64,000 nucleotides of DNA, from contig JAOTOM010005181.1 of assembly GCA_034440615.1 (NCBI GenBank), positions 393,501 through 457,500 on the forward strand, written 5' to 3'. Of this stretch, positions 24,030 through 36,329 are shown piece after piece (the stretch's first letter is position 1; every line of letters starts with the position of its first letter). The position numbers and the translations under genes are program-made. A model generated the notes under the pieces. That model saw only the letters and a list, made by a program, of their open reading frames with translations. It was not told the origin of the DNA and did no database searches. The DNA comes from Ashinkailepas kermadecensis. Lineage: Eukaryota; Arthropoda; Thecostraca; Neolepadidae.

Positions 24030-26070
24030 TAACATGGTACACTGTACAAACGAGTTGTTTTAGGATATTTTGTTGTTTGCGTCCCTTAAGTGGACACAGA
24101 CCATTGTCTCCATTTCATATTATGGAACACATTTGTTTCCGGATAAAAACTGCATCTTTTATGGACTCCAGTTTGGCGTATGTCATAAATGTAACCCACA
24201 TTAATTTGCACCCATTGGAGAGCTAACACCACCACGATTCTGAAAACTGCAATTCATGATCAACACTAGTTCTTATGTTCGAAAGTAAACATGAAACGTA
24301 AATCGTCATCTAAAAAAAGAAAACACTCATGTAACACAAATGTGTATATTCTTACACAGTTGTGTAGGCAAGTTTCTAGTTGGAAAACATGGCCAAATGA
24401 AACAAATAAAGGACAACCTTTAGTTGTAGCCGAGCGATTTAAAACTTTTGTCGTATCTTTTTTAATTGTCTATCCTTTTTATCTTTTTTATTTAAACTCA
24501 ATGTCACTGAACATTGCTGAACAAGAAACTTATTTCTGGTCAGCCAAGTTATGCGAGCTCGGGGATGTGCATGCTCCTAATTGTTCTATATCATTTCTGA
24601 AGCAATTTGAAGCAAATGAATATTGAAATAGCTTCTAAGAATTAAATTATGTCTTCACTCTAGATCCACCACTGTGTCGATACTGAACCCACCACTGATC
24701 TCACCACAAGTGGAACGAAGTGTTTGTTCTGGGGCAGGATTGGAGCTGAGTGTTGAACGTACTAGCATGGCTTAGCAGTAAGGTGTTGGTTTAAAAAATA
24801 ATAATGCACAACTTGCTTGAATTTCAACAATAGATTTCCATTGGCGACGCCAAAGTTTGAAGCCATGTGTTTCTGTAACCAGTGTGTGGTAGTCATAAGG
24901 GTCGGCGGACCGCCCTCTTACGAGCAAAAGGATATGTTCGCCATGTCAACTTTATAGTTTGCAGTCGGAGCTGGGTCAGCGTATGAACCGAAGTATGTGT
25001 TTGGCTTGCTTCTAAAAATCCTGGTTACGCTACTGCTACTGATTACTGTTGTCCTGGTGGTATGCAGATGCAATGGTCTTAAATCTCCCGTTTGAGATCT
25101 TGGGGATGCAGCGATCACCCAAGAATTGCAACTTTGATTATCCATTCATACTACCCAGATCGGTGGATAAAGGTCCTCACTTTTCGCTACCAATGGCTAG
25201 ATTAATGAATGTGTGAACGCGGCTGCGAACACTTTTGGATATGGCCATCATGTTTTCAAGTGTGGGGAACCAATATCATGAATCAAAGGACTAATGCAAG
25301 GAAGTATTTGGATGCAATTTCGATTACAAAATGTTCATTTGTTGACCATATTAATGGCCTAGATCATGGCTAGGTCATGGATGACCCGAGTTGTTTTGCA
25401 ATTTATATTCTGCTGAAAATGTATCGTTCTTATTTTTCTGGGGTAAAAAATAGATGCCAAATTCGAAATCGGCATTGAATATTATTCCGGGATGTTCCCC
25501 AACCATTACTCTGGGAGCATAGCCAAATAAGGCATAATGAAGCGCTACATATAAACTTGAAAACATTGCATTGAATAACTGGAATTAAGATTTAGGCTCC
25601 TTTATGGTATGCATACGAATATATTGGAACGTCTTTTCTTATCTAAGGCGTAATTTTGGGCATAAGCATGTATATCCCGTGCAGTGGGTCCATGCACATG
25701 TGCAAGGTATGTGACGTGCGTAAATGACAGGTTCTCCTGTGAATGTGAACTCAATGTGAACTCATGCGCACCGTTTTCAAACAGGTTCTAAAGCGAAAAA
25801 TATTTCAGAGATATTTGAATCTGTTTTAGAGGACCTGACCTGTGACAACATCGATGTCCTCTCGTCGACACAAATAATTACGGCATAGTGAATTGTGTTG
25901 TGCTATCCGTTGCAATTCGTTTCATTTCGTTCCGTCCATTGGTTCCGGAGTTGACGGGATAAAATCATCCCAGTGGCTGGTGTATGGGAGAACACGCCAG
26001 CGACTGCCGGGTTAATTTGGTGTCGTAGCATGTGTATTTACTCTAACAAGGCATACTGCCCTCATTGCAG
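24030..26070. other. Intron 4 of the CACTA-like second gene
   Basis: About 2 kb between donor TTTG|GTACGG and acceptor CTCATTGCAG. AT-rich; no coding relic recognised. A lysine-rich open frame at 24291-24626 has no domain. Confidence 0.5.
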
Positions 26071-26798
26071 AAAGCGCCCTCAAACAGGCCATGGCCGTGC
26101 TTCGAGAGCCCTGGCTGATGGATTCTGCTGAACCACGGGACGGCAGCCCACACCTTCAGAAACTTACTTCAGGGTACACCATTTGGGTAGAGAGACAGCA
26201 GTGCTACACTGTCCAAAGTGTGGAGTCGGCTGTCCTGATGTTTACGCTGGCACACTCGGTATTTAACTGCCAGTTTTCGAAACGTTATAGATGTTTCGGA
26301 ACTTTCATTCAAAGGTATGTGCTGGGAATTGACGATGGAATCTCGGTCCCCGATAAGACATTATCCTTCATCCCAAAACTTTAAGTTTTGAAGCAACTAG
26401 TAGCGTTGTTCCGATACTGTAGCGGTGTCTCCGATAAGACCCTATCCTCCATCCCAAAACTGAATTTTGAAGTAGCGTGGTTCCGTACCGCAGTTCGGTA
26501 GCGTAGTGGAAGCGACTCGTTTTTCTTTACGGTACTGTATTAAGCAGTAGTTTGATTAATGCGTTCAGCTATCTCGCTTATATCGGTGTTGATCGGTTAT
26601 GTTTAATAAAACTGAAAATGAAATGGAACTGTTTTCAGGTTTTGGCGACATACAGTGAAAATATTCATCTTTTGAAACGTCAAAGAATGGTGCGCGTTGA
26701 CGATGCAATGTTATTTGTATGCCTTTATATCAGTGTATCATGTAAATTTTGTGCATATTATTTTAGATGCCGAAAATGTACTTTTTGAAGTGTGCTAT

Positions 26799-27143
26799 CA
26801 CACCAGAGGGTGTAGACGAACACCCATAGCTTCGGGTGTTGAGCTACACCCTAGGTGTAGGGTTACTTTTTATTGAGAAGGGTGTTATTTTGGAGCTTTC
26901 CGGGATCCGTGACCGGGTGGTGTAACACAACTACCATAATGGGTGTCAACGAACACCCTTAGTGAAGTATTAATGAACTGATGTGGTACATGAACACTCT
27001 TTAGCAGGATTACGGGAGCTGAAGAGTTTGAAAAACACGCCTTTTTTAACCGGGTAAAATGCTCACCGAACACCCATTATTCGGCTTATCTAACTCTTTA
27101 TAAAGGTGTTGTTTTGTCGCCGTGATTTTCCGCATTATGGGTG
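26799..27143. promoter_or_regulatory. Subterminal repeats, right end
   Basis: ACACCC/GGGTGT hexamers are dense, and decamers related to ATAATGGGTG occur at 26937, 27071 (inverted) and 27133. This mirrors the left subterminal region and supports a binding-site role by analogy with CACTA elements. Confidence 0.5.
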
Positions 27144-27161
27144 TGAATATTTTTATCTGTG
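27140..27161 (-). repeat. Right terminal inverted repeat of CACTA-like element
   Basis: Read inverted it starts CACAGATAAAAATATTCACA. It is followed by TA (27162-27163), the second copy of the target duplication. Confidence 0.85.
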
Positions 27162-27326
27162 TAAGCCTGTTCACGATCAAGGCACGTGCTTGGATGAAAA
27201 CGTTGGTAATCTGAGCCTGAGTGTTGTGTTGCAGAAGTATTCGAACACGTGATGTCAAAGGTTAAACAGATATGGCAAAATTTCTACAAATTGTGGTAGT
27301 AGACGATTTATAAGTCCTACCTTGCG

Positions 27327-28900
27327 ATGAATTACAAGGAGAGAGAAGCATCCATAACACAGCAACCACATTATGATCACCGAGAAACCTTTCGCTCAAC
27401 CATTTATTGCATCTCGAAAGTTAAAATATCTGCGAATGTAGTGAAATATCAGGAAGGGCACAAACATCAGGTGGCGCCGTGTTTGGGTGCCCAGTGCCCA
27501 CTGCTCACTCTGGCTGACCGTGCTGCCTGTGAAGCAAGGCAATTTCTGAGGGTGTCGGACGCAGACAAGGTGAAAGCAAAGCTATTTTATGAGTCTGACC
27601 AGATCAGCCGCATGTGTTTCGGCAAGACCGACTGTGTGACGGTGTGACAGGCTGATGGGACCAAAAGTAGACTTCCGAAAAGGCTTGTTTTGGGAAACTT
27701 GTGCGAGATAATATGATCTATGCAAGGAGAACCCTGAAAACCCTCGCACCGGCTTCTTAACCTTTGCCGCCCTTCGTCCGAAGCATTACGTCTTGGCAGG
27801 CAGCAGTGGGACGCACTCGATGTGGGTGTGCACTTATCAGCAAAACCCGAAACTGTTCATATCCGCTCTCGGCCTTCCCGGTTTCAAAGGCCGTGACCTC
27901 CTCAATCACGCTGTATGTGGCAAGGAAAACCGTGATTTTATGATGCAAACTGTGAGGACTGCCCTGGTGAAGACGGGGTGATGAACTTCCTAAGGATTAT
28001 CCTCACGGACAAATCAGGAGAAGAGAGTGAAAGTGATTCAGCCCCAGATGATGACATGGATAATGAGATTCGGTAGAGACAGTGGATGAGCATGCATCAA
28101 TGTGCACTCGTAGAAATAGTGTAGACCAAAGATGAAAGCATGAGATATTTGAGCCAGCAAGCCGTTAAGCTGACCAGACACCACTTTGTGACTAACAAAC
28201 AAGGTCAGTACTTCACCTATGCAAAGGCTACTGGCAAGGAGGGCGAAGCAATTGTCCAGTGCGATTTCGCTGAAAATTATTAATTTGTGGTGCAGGATGT
28301 AGCTCAAGGCTTCTACTGGGATTCGTCCCTGTGTACGGGACACCAATTTCTAGTGTACTGGCGTGAGGACGATGTACTGTGCCATCAGAGCTACTGCTGG
28401 ATCTCTGACGGCACAAAGCACAACACCGACATGGTGCATGCGTTCCTGAAATGGCATATCCAAGAAATTCGGACCGCAGTACCTGTTCCCCAAGGATATT
28501 TATTTCAGATACGGCAGTGCTGCACAGTATACGAATCAGCATAACTGCATCAATATGTGTTACCGTCAGACAGATTTTGGGGTACCCTGTGAATGGCATT
28601 TTTGTCGCATCTCATGGCAAGAGCGTTTACGACAGTATCGGGGACACAGCCAAGTGTGTCGCCGCTCAAGAGAGCCTCAAGCGCCCGCTTAGCAACCAGG
28701 TACTGACAAAGGAGGACATGTTTGAATACCTGTCGCACAAGCTTGTCAACGGCATCAAGTTCATAATTGTATCAAAGCAGGAGGCAATGAACGCCACGAC
28801 CCACCTCATCGAGCGCTTCTCGAAAGCCGTCACGGCGAAGGGAACGCAGGGGTACCACAAGTTCGCACCAGTGACCCACATAATCGAAATAGTTAATTAA
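27327..28900 (+). pseudogene. DFAEN-family DDE-like ORF, copy A, disabled
   Basis: Probable transposase of the outer element, belonging to a family I have seen as uncharacterised proteins in many invertebrates but cannot name. Blocks in order: QISRMCFGKTDCVTV; HYVLAGSSGTHSMWVCTYQQ (about 27784); CDFAENY (about 28242); VVQDVAQGFYWDSSL; QSYCWISDGTKHNTD; a degraded SDGAASQYKN-type block near 28505; FVASHGKSVYDSIGDTAK; and EDMFEYLSHKLVNGIKF. A CGA-to-TGA change at about 27644, a TAA after DFAENY and several frameshifts kill it. The acidic residue of the central block is lost here. Confidence 0.65.
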
Positions 28901-29777
28901 CTGTCTACCGATGCGCCGCGTGTGTTAATGGTAGCTGGGTGAAATGAGACGAGTTAGTGTGCGCTCTGATACATATTTTTTTATTGTTATTATCGCAGTG
29001 ACAGATCATCAGTCTGCATTGGGATTCTGACAAGGTATGGGATGATATGCAGATCTGTAGATCATCACATTGCATTACATTATGATACTGTACTGCAACA
29101 AATAATTGTACTGCATCGCATTGTGTAATTATGCTACTTCAATTTTATTACGCTCATGTAGACAGCTCACGTTCCAATTCGATTCATTTCAAACTCAACA
29201 TGTCTCAATGCATGCGTCCGCACCAAATTTGTTTTCAAACAGTTCACGATGACTTCACTTACTCAGTCAATGACGTTCATCTTTTCGGTTCCAGGATGTG
29301 GGGTTTGAAACACCAGAAAGTTGATATTACAGTGGTTGGCGGAGTTATAATCCATTCAGTGTTGTCGGTGAGATATGATCGTACATTATTGATATGCTGG
29401 CATTGGTGCAGAAATATATTGTATCAGGTGAAAAATTGATGTTTCTGTTCTTCCTACAAGTGACGATATAGGATTTCACAAATCACCCTTCGTCGCTTCT
29501 GCATTTCCAGAATAGCATTGTGACACTCTCGAATGTCAAACTAGGCTACGTTATCTTAGGTCACAAGTTCACGGTTTAAAAAACGCGTGAACGGAAATTT
29601 CGAAACTGACGCAAGATGCAGTGGATCATGACGAGTTCAGCGATATGTAGCTTCGTGCAATTCGTGCTACTCTTCATTGAGTTCCAGGCCTCCAAAGAAT
29701 TCGGTGACCATTCAAATGTGTCCGAGGCTATAACTCCTTAACCGTTGCTCGGATCTTTCTCAAAATTGCATAGCATA
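28901..29777. repeat. Copy A 3' part and right arm remnant
   Basis: 28901-29260 aligns with copy B 40890-41250 (inverted), including GTGACAGATCATCAGTCTG and ATGCGTCCGCACCAAATTTG. The stretch 29540-29777 aligns with the terminal arm: CAGTGGATCATGACGAGTTC, then GAGGCTATAACTCCTT. About 250 bp between is too diverged to align by eye. The arm is interrupted at about 29777 by the CR1 3' end. Confidence 0.65.
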
Positions 29778-29877
29778 AAGACATAAAAGACATAAAAGAT
29801 CAGTGCAACTATGAGCCACAAGGGCCCTTCTTGGTTGCACTCTGTACACTGAACCAGTTGTCCATCAAATGTGTTGA

Positions 29878-32456
29878 TCAACTCTCCCTGGAATACAGAA
29901 AAACAAGCCCCCTATTCTTATAATGACTGTCTATGCTGTTCTTAAGGATGTTCAGTGTGTTGCTACTAACAATAGTTTCTGGCAGCTGGTTCCAGTGTTC
30001 TACTACCCTGTTGGTGAAGAAGGACTGTCTTAACCTTGTCCTGCTGTGATTAACTTTAATTTTGAATTGATGACCTCTAATTGCATCATTTCTGTTAAAT
30101 TCAAACAGTTCCCTGAGATAACCCTGTTCCTGACCATGAACAAATTTAAAGACCTCGATGAGATCTCCTCTCAGCCTTCTATATCTAAGTGAAAACATAT
30201 TCAATTTCTTCAATCTTTCCTCATATGCCAGGTTGCCCATACCATTCACCATTTTTGTTGCCCTCTTTTGTACTCTCTCTAAAAGCCAACAATCTTTTTC
30301 ATAACTAGGGGACCAAGCTTGGACACAATATTCCAGATGTGGCCTGACATATGCACAATAAAGCTTCCTGATGATTTCCTCACTTTTGTATGATGCATTC
30401 CTATTTATTGCCCCAAGCATTCTTAGTGCCTTCTTCCTGGCTTCTTTGGTCTGTTCTGATGCCCCCAATTTTGTGTGCCATGGGCCTGAAGTTGCATCAT
30501 TAACCGTTTATGAGGTACCTTGTCAAAGGCCTTGCTAAAGTCAAGATATGCTACATCAACCTGATTTCCCTTATAAAATTGTTCTGTAGCAAAATTAAAA
30601 AAGTCCAAGAGATTTGTGAGACATGATCGCCCTTTTCTAAACCCATGTTGAGTATCTTGAATCACTCTGTTTCCTTCCAGAAAACTAACTATTTTATCCT
30701 TGATAATCGATTCAAGTACCTTGCAGACTACTGATGTGAGGCTTACTGGCCTATAGTTTTCAACTTTCCCTCTTTCTCCTTTCTTGAAAATAGGAACTAC
30801 ATTTGCCCTTTTCCAATCGGTTGGAATTTCATTTTGTGAAACTGATCTACAAAATATTATACTGAGTGGAATTGACAATTATTTTTCAGCTTCCAGCAAT
30901 ACCCTAGCATAGATTCCATCAGGTCCTGCTGCCTTGTTTGGCTTTATTTTCCTGACATAATTCAAAACAACATCACTGTCAATGAAATCAACATCATGTA
31001 ACTGATCACCTGTTGCTGGGCTGTGGTTCACAGTTGGCAGATTTGTCACATCCTCCAATGTAAACACTGATTTAAACTGCTTGCTCAATTCCTCAACCAT
31101 CTCACTATCCTCACTCAATATAATCCCATTTACTTCCAGTGGACCAATTGTGCTTGAAACTTTACTTAGCTTGTAGAAACTAAAGAACTTTTTACTGTCC
31201 CCATTACAGTTCCTAGCCAAATCCAATTCTTTTGCTCGCTTTGCTGCTCTGGTTTTCTGTTTCACAGCGTCTCTAGCTTTTTGATACAACCTTAGATTTA
31301 CTATATTTGAAGCTTCCTTAAATACTCTAAATGCATCTTTCTTAGCCTTAATTGCTTTTGTCAAATCTGGTGTAAGCCATGCTGGCTTTCCTACTCTTCT
31401 TTTGCGCCTTTGCTTTTGGGGGACATGTCTAATCTGAATTTCCCTCAAGTAAGATTTGAACTTTTCCCACATTTCACAGGCATTTAAATCGGAGAATTCT
31501 TCTTCCCATTTTATGGCACTTAAAGCTGCTCTCATGCAGTCAAAGTCTGCCCTGTTAAAATTTGGAACCTCTGCCAAATTATTTTTGATTGTCCCTGCTA
31601 CATGTGCCTTGAATCTCACTATGTTATGGTCACTTCTTCCCAGAGTTTCTCCTACAGTCAAGTCTTGAACTAAATCACTTAAATCCGAGAAGACAAGGTC
31701 CAAGAATGAGCCCTGCCTAGTTGGTTCTGTTACAAACTGGTGTAAGAACAGGTCCTCTTCAAGGCATTTCCTAAACAGTTTGCATGATGGGGAGCCAACA
31801 CCAACATTTTCATATCCTTTTAGATTAAAGTCACCAAGAATAAGGCATTTCCTCTGAAAGTTTCTACTGATTTCCTCACAAATCACCTTATCAAGCTCCA
31901 GTTGCTGAGAATGTGGCAAGGTTCCTGATCGGTACAAAGCTCCTATTCTCAGTTTATTGCTGTTGCCTTTTCCCACAGAAACATCAAGCCAAATGGACTC
32001 CACAGACACATTTTTTACCCCATCTGCTACTTTTTGAGAACTGAATAAGCTATTCACATAGAGCATTACACCACCCCCTTTCACTGCTGGACCCCTATTG
32101 CATGAAAACATATTGTATCCCTGGATCTCATAGTCCTGCAAGTTATCCCCAAAATACTCCTCACTGACCCATGCCTCAGTAATGCAAACAAAATCTGGTT
32201 CCTCATCAGCAACATAACACTTGAACTCGTCAAATTTGGATCGAATACTCTGAGCATTAAGCATCATACACTTAAGAAATGTTCCATAACCATCTTTGGT
32301 TTTTTCATGCTGAGTAGCTCTATCATCTCTGGATGAGCTACCACTCTGCCCCCTTGATCTACTGCCATCCCTATTTGCTGACTGTGAGGTTCTATTGCCT
32401 ATGCTGTCACTATTGGCATATTCATGAGATGGTAATGCCACTTCTTCCCTCCCCAC
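29878..32456 (-). pseudogene. CR1 ORF2: endonuclease plus reverse transcriptase
   Basis: ORF2 proteins nick target DNA and copy the LINE RNA into it. The N-terminal APE-type endonuclease is well preserved: LNAQSIRSK, CITEAWVS, LILGDFNLKG and LGRSDHNIVRF. The reverse transcriptase begins with KPNKAAGPDGIYARVLLEAE, then a TAA stop at about 30878, then continues in the same frame with ENYRPVSLTSVVCKVLESII and YLDFSKAFDKVPHKRLM. After LQAHG (about 30478) the sequence jumps straight to the C-terminal region (KEARKKALRMLGAINRN, YVRPHLEYCVQAWSP), removing the FADD catalytic block, probably some 170 residues, and shifting frame. The C-terminus to 29878 is otherwise open. Confidence 0.92.
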
Positions 32457-34645
32457 CCCATTATCTAGTTTCCCTGAAGGACATGTTCATACACTTTACT
32501 TAACACTTGCACCCCCTTCTCGGAGAAGTGCAGGCCATCCCTTTGATAGAGGTCCCATGAACCATAAAACCTGCACCACTTGTCAACAAAGGTCAAACCT
32601 AACTCATTGCAGAGCCTACCCACCCTGGCATTGGCTGCCAGCGCTCTAGAGCTCCACTCAGGGGAGACTTCAGCCCTGGGCAGAATAGCTGTCACAATAG
32701 CTCTGCTTTTGCTCTGCTTCAGGGTGGCCAGAAGGGCCCTGTAGTCCTACAGCAGCTCCTCACTCCTAGCAGGACCTACGTTGTTCACTCCTACCTGCAC
32801 TATAACTGTACTAAACTGGTCCTCACTGGTGGCCTGTGCCACCACTGGGACTAGGTCTCTAACCTTGGCACCAGGCCTGGTGATGCACCTCCAGAGATCT
32901 AAAAATTGCCGGTTCCGCTACACACCAATTTATGGAAACACGTAATTGCTACATGAAGAGCGAAAACTTCTTAAATCACTACGAGTAATCGAAGAACATG
33001 TGCCGGGTCGTCGATTTATGTGTTATAAAACATCTCTGTATACCAAATATTAAGGTACTTCGAGGCTTATCCTTAGGTCATTCATTCTGTGTTTCTTGTC
33101 AAAACATAAAATACATGGAATGAAATGATGTAAATACGATCAAACCAGCGCTTTAATGTCGGACTATCGCTTCATAACTTTTTCACATTTGCTCCGGTTA
33201 TCCCATGTCATGGTTATGGCCTTTTTTAACCCGCAGTTAACTCCATGGCACGGATTACAGCCAAGGGTATATTTGGGATTAGGGCGTAGTCGCCGCTACA
33301 GTTTGAATATTCTACAACACAGCTGATCTCCACAGGCACCGTACACAACAGCTAAAGGTTCATATCAAATCGGAGAATATGTGATTCGTTCAATATACTA
33401 GCACATATCAAGACGAGAAATTCACAATGGATGGCAATGTATTCCTTCATACTTTCTCAAGTTTTCATCATTTCCCTGCTTAAACTGTTTAGACAGACAT
33501 AATAACCATAACTGATCAATGATGTAAAATGCTGGCTTTCCATCCTTGAATGCATGTCTTGTTTTTCTCAAATCATCCACAATTTCTAAGCAACAATGTT
33601 CTTCATCTGCACAGGTAGACATGCATTTTTTGGACAATGGTATAAGGAATTGCATGGAACAACACCATGGCAAACTGTGTGACAATTGTGGTGCGCAAGA
33701 TGATGCCAAAAGCCAACCAGAACTGTATTGAAAGAACATGTCCAAAACGAGCTGTATTACAGCACTTGCTAACATTGGCAGCCCATGCACACAAAATTAG
33801 GCTTCAGATTTAGCCAAATTTTGTTAGGTTGGTTAATGTTATGCATTGCATCATGCTTAACCAAAGATGCCATGCTGCTAAGCAAATACCTACCAACATC
33901 TTGTGTTGCAAAACAGCCCAATTTTTAAGCCTTGGTCATGGCCATCAAGGTGTGCTCAATGTTGGTCAGACATGCAGCTGATGGCTGCAAATGGGCTGGA
34001 AGGGCAGCATTTCAACAAATTGGGGATTGCAAGAGGGCTTGAGGGGTGGCATTTCAGGAAAATTAAGTAGAGTTTCAACCAAACAGTTCTCAAATTCAGA
34101 GCCATTGCCTTTTCCATGAAGGATTGCATCTGCAAATGATTAATCACTCACCTCGTAGGGTGTGCCAAGCTTAAAGAGGAGGGGATATGATCATGAAGTT
34201 AAGTATCTTTTACATAGCAAAGGCAAGTGCTCAGGACTCATAGAACTGTTCGGAGACATCACCCCTACCCATACCTAGGTAGGTACTTTCCACATACACC
34301 GGGCACCAGCTCGCAAACTTCTCCCCGGTTGCAAATCCTGTGCCTTTGAACCGAATATCCTTCTCAGACAATTCCTTGTGCTTACTTACCACGTGACGTG
34401 TGGTAATAGCTAATACTAGCTAATACTCGTAGCTATACCAACTACAACCTGGTACCCCACAATGCACGAATTGCCATGATGCCCAGGCATCCGACCTCAT
34501 GGGACTTCTGATCTTGCTCAACTTTCGCTCCTTGGGCATTGTGGCAAGCAATCACGGGACCACTCGAAAAGGAAGAGCCCACGCGCAATAACCGCGTAAA
34601 AACTGGTCACGTTTGAAAGGAACTGCACGGAAGCAAACTCACCTG

Positions 34646-34930
34646 TCGCTCTGTCAACTTCATTTATTGGAGTTGTCTACCGCTCGTGAGTCACTTCATT
34701 CTGACGTCATGGTTTAATATTATATTAACATTTCCTGGCATGGACTACATTATCTAACTACAGTAATTAATCTCCAATAAAAATATCACAAAATACAACA
34801 TTGCTTAGTTCAATATCAGTATTTATAGGAAAACGTTTCTTTAAATAATACATGACGTCAGAACGGCGTGCTGCCAGCGGTGCCTAGCGGCAACGATCGC
34901 AATAAATTCAATTGATAGAGCGACCAAAGA
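34646..34930. mobile_element. Palindromic MITE-like block with CRE-type sites
   Basis: Arms of ~65-75 bp run inward: GCTCTGTCAACTTCATTTAT...TTCTGACGTCATG on the left and its diverged inverse (CATGACGTCAGAACGG...TAGAGCGACC) on the right. Both arms end inward in TGACGTCA. No ORF. It lies inside the hAT-like element. Confidence 0.55.
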
Positions 34931-35237
34931 AATGTGACGTTTGTGGCGTCTGGCATACAAATGCTGCCAGTTTTAAACGAATATCACGGATTTTAATAAA
35001 TAGGCGCGTTGACTTGTGAATATATGCTTGTTCCATACATTACTAAAATGAAACAACTGTTTGTTACTTTTCTAATTATAAAGAAATATTTTCTGTTTTT
35101 TACCCAGCAGGGAATATTATGAAATAATTAAATAATGCGCAAATGGGAAGTGTGTACACTTCATTAAAAGTGTATACACCGCACTACGCATCCCGAAGGA
35201 GGGTGAGAATCACCTGAAGTTTCCGTATCACAATACA

Positions 35238-35266
35238 ATGTATATATATATATATATATATATACT
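35238..35266. repeat. (TA)n microsatellite
   Basis: About 13 TA units after CACAATACAATG. Confidence 0.9.
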
Positions 35267-36166
35267 TTGTTATAGCACATGAATAGATGAAAAATCCATG
35301 ATTATGTACCCAGCAATGCTCATCAATTTTAACTTAAACTGGCGAGGTTTGCTTGTGATACGTCGCGCTACATGGCGCTACATTGGCAATCCAGTATACA
35401 GAATACAACATTCACCGTAGAATCTGGATCATGGTATAATAGCCATTCAGATTCAATGATATGGATGTGGAGTGTGGATTGTGGAGTTGATGCTTAATGT
35501 GTGCAAAGCATCGCTGAAGACCGAACCTCTGGAAAGCTACGGAGTGTGGGTGGGTGCGGGAGGAGTCTAAGGCCAGTTTTAGCAGCTGCACCAGCTAACG
35601 CTGCCCCCCCCCAGGCCCCCATACGCTTCTGGTTCAAGACTGCTTCAAATAATTTCAAGATACGTCAGCTTAGATGCCATAGATGTTTATTATCCCATGT
35701 TTATTATCCCGCAAATGTTTATTATCCCACTAATGAATATCATTTAGTGTTGTTTATGCCATACTCTGTTGCATTGATGTTGTTCACGGTCTGATGCTGA
35801 TGGAATTGATGCGACGTATTCAGTTTTCTTATTTTCTGTCGCTCGTCCGACACAGGTATACGAAGTATTAAAACACATTCTCTAAATTCGATACATCTGC
35901 AAAAAGGTCATAAGCAGATGCGCTACCTACCATAGTAGCTAAGTAGCCACGTTTCTAGACCTCTGTGCACCTCCTGCCTCTCCTACCTTTACAGAAAACT
36001 CTATCTAAATGCCGCACCCGAGAGTCTCCTACCACCAGCACCGTCTCCTTGCTGCTATCACTGCTATCACTATCCTGCGAGCAGTCCTCCAGTGCCTGGA
36101 ACCTATTGGATGTTATTACTCCTGCCTGTTGAGCTGCTTCACTAGGTTGCTTCCCACTCCTACCAC

Positions 36167-36329
36167 CTACCACCTGCCACTCACTGCCCCCTTGCTTAGG
36201 CTCACTCCTCCAAATCCTCCACCCTCTGACTTTAAACCACTGCCCCTCCTGTGCGCTACAACTAGAAATCTTCTGTTCACTAGGAATACTTCTCTCTTCA
36301 GATCTCCCTGCCACCTCCACAGCAGGGGA
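36167..36329. repeat. 163-bp direct repeat, left copy
   Basis: Piece of CR1 ORF1 repeated at 37922-38084 with about one mismatch (CACCCTCTG against CACCCCCTG). The two copies flank the satellite block. Confidence 0.9.

Larger units (their letters stand above)
20578..26384 (+). pseudogene. CACTA/EnSpm-like second gene, spliced
   Basis: Predicted exons: 20578-20850 (ATG at 20581, after TTCTATTTCAG); 20981-21154 (Lys-rich, ends GLPDYSPQ, donor CAG|GTAAAT); 21869-22048 (ETFSARRRAIVEENTTIKEI, donor GAT|GTAAGT); 23911-24022 (FWLEMDRISC, donor TTTG|GTACGG); 26071-26384 (VFNCQFSKRY, LGIDDGISVPDKTLSF, stop). Junctions 2/3 and 3/4 are phase 0; junction 4/5 splits a codon after one base and still reads through. 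The block order matches the second protein of animal EnSpm elements; its role in transposition is presumed. Exon 1 ends in TAA just before an AAG|GTACAC donor-like site, a probable premature stop. Confidence 0.7.
14253..27161 (+). mobile_element. CACTA/EnSpm-like DNA transposon, two genes
   Basis: The termini are inverted repeats: CACAGAGAAAAATATTTACA at 14253 and, inverted from 27161, CACAGATAAAAATATTCACA; 20 of the first 22 bases match. Both sides are flanked by TA, a 2-bp target duplication. Subterminal CCCATAATG-type decamers occur in both ends. Internally there is a C2H2-finger plus DDE-type transposase gene and a second spliced gene, the arrangement known from animal EnSpm elements. The introns host later insertions: an hAT-like MITE, a CR1-like relic, a Jockey/I-type RNase H relic and a SINE. 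Stops and frameshifts make both genes inactive. Confidence 0.85.
32892..35965. mobile_element. hAT-like element inserted in CR1 ORF1
   Basis: It is flanked by an exact 8-bp target duplication, TGCACCTC (32884-32891 and 35966-35973). The termini are CAGAGATCTAAAAATTGCC and, inverted from the right, CAGAGGTCTAGAAACGTGG, matching the CAGRG start typical of hAT elements. At 3,074 bp it carries no recognisable hAT transposase, so it is non-autonomous or decayed. Weak open frames at 33422-33794 on the minus strand have no domain I can name. A palindromic element and a (TA)n tract lie inside. Confidence 0.85.

Noticed and set aside
32465..32695. Host GDSL/SGNH esterase gene
   Set aside because: It is the C-terminal part of the CR1 ORF1, in frame and 8 bp before ORF2.
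33422..33794. hAT transposase fragment inside the hAT-like element
   Set aside because: I could not find hAT dimerisation or catalytic blocks in any frame.
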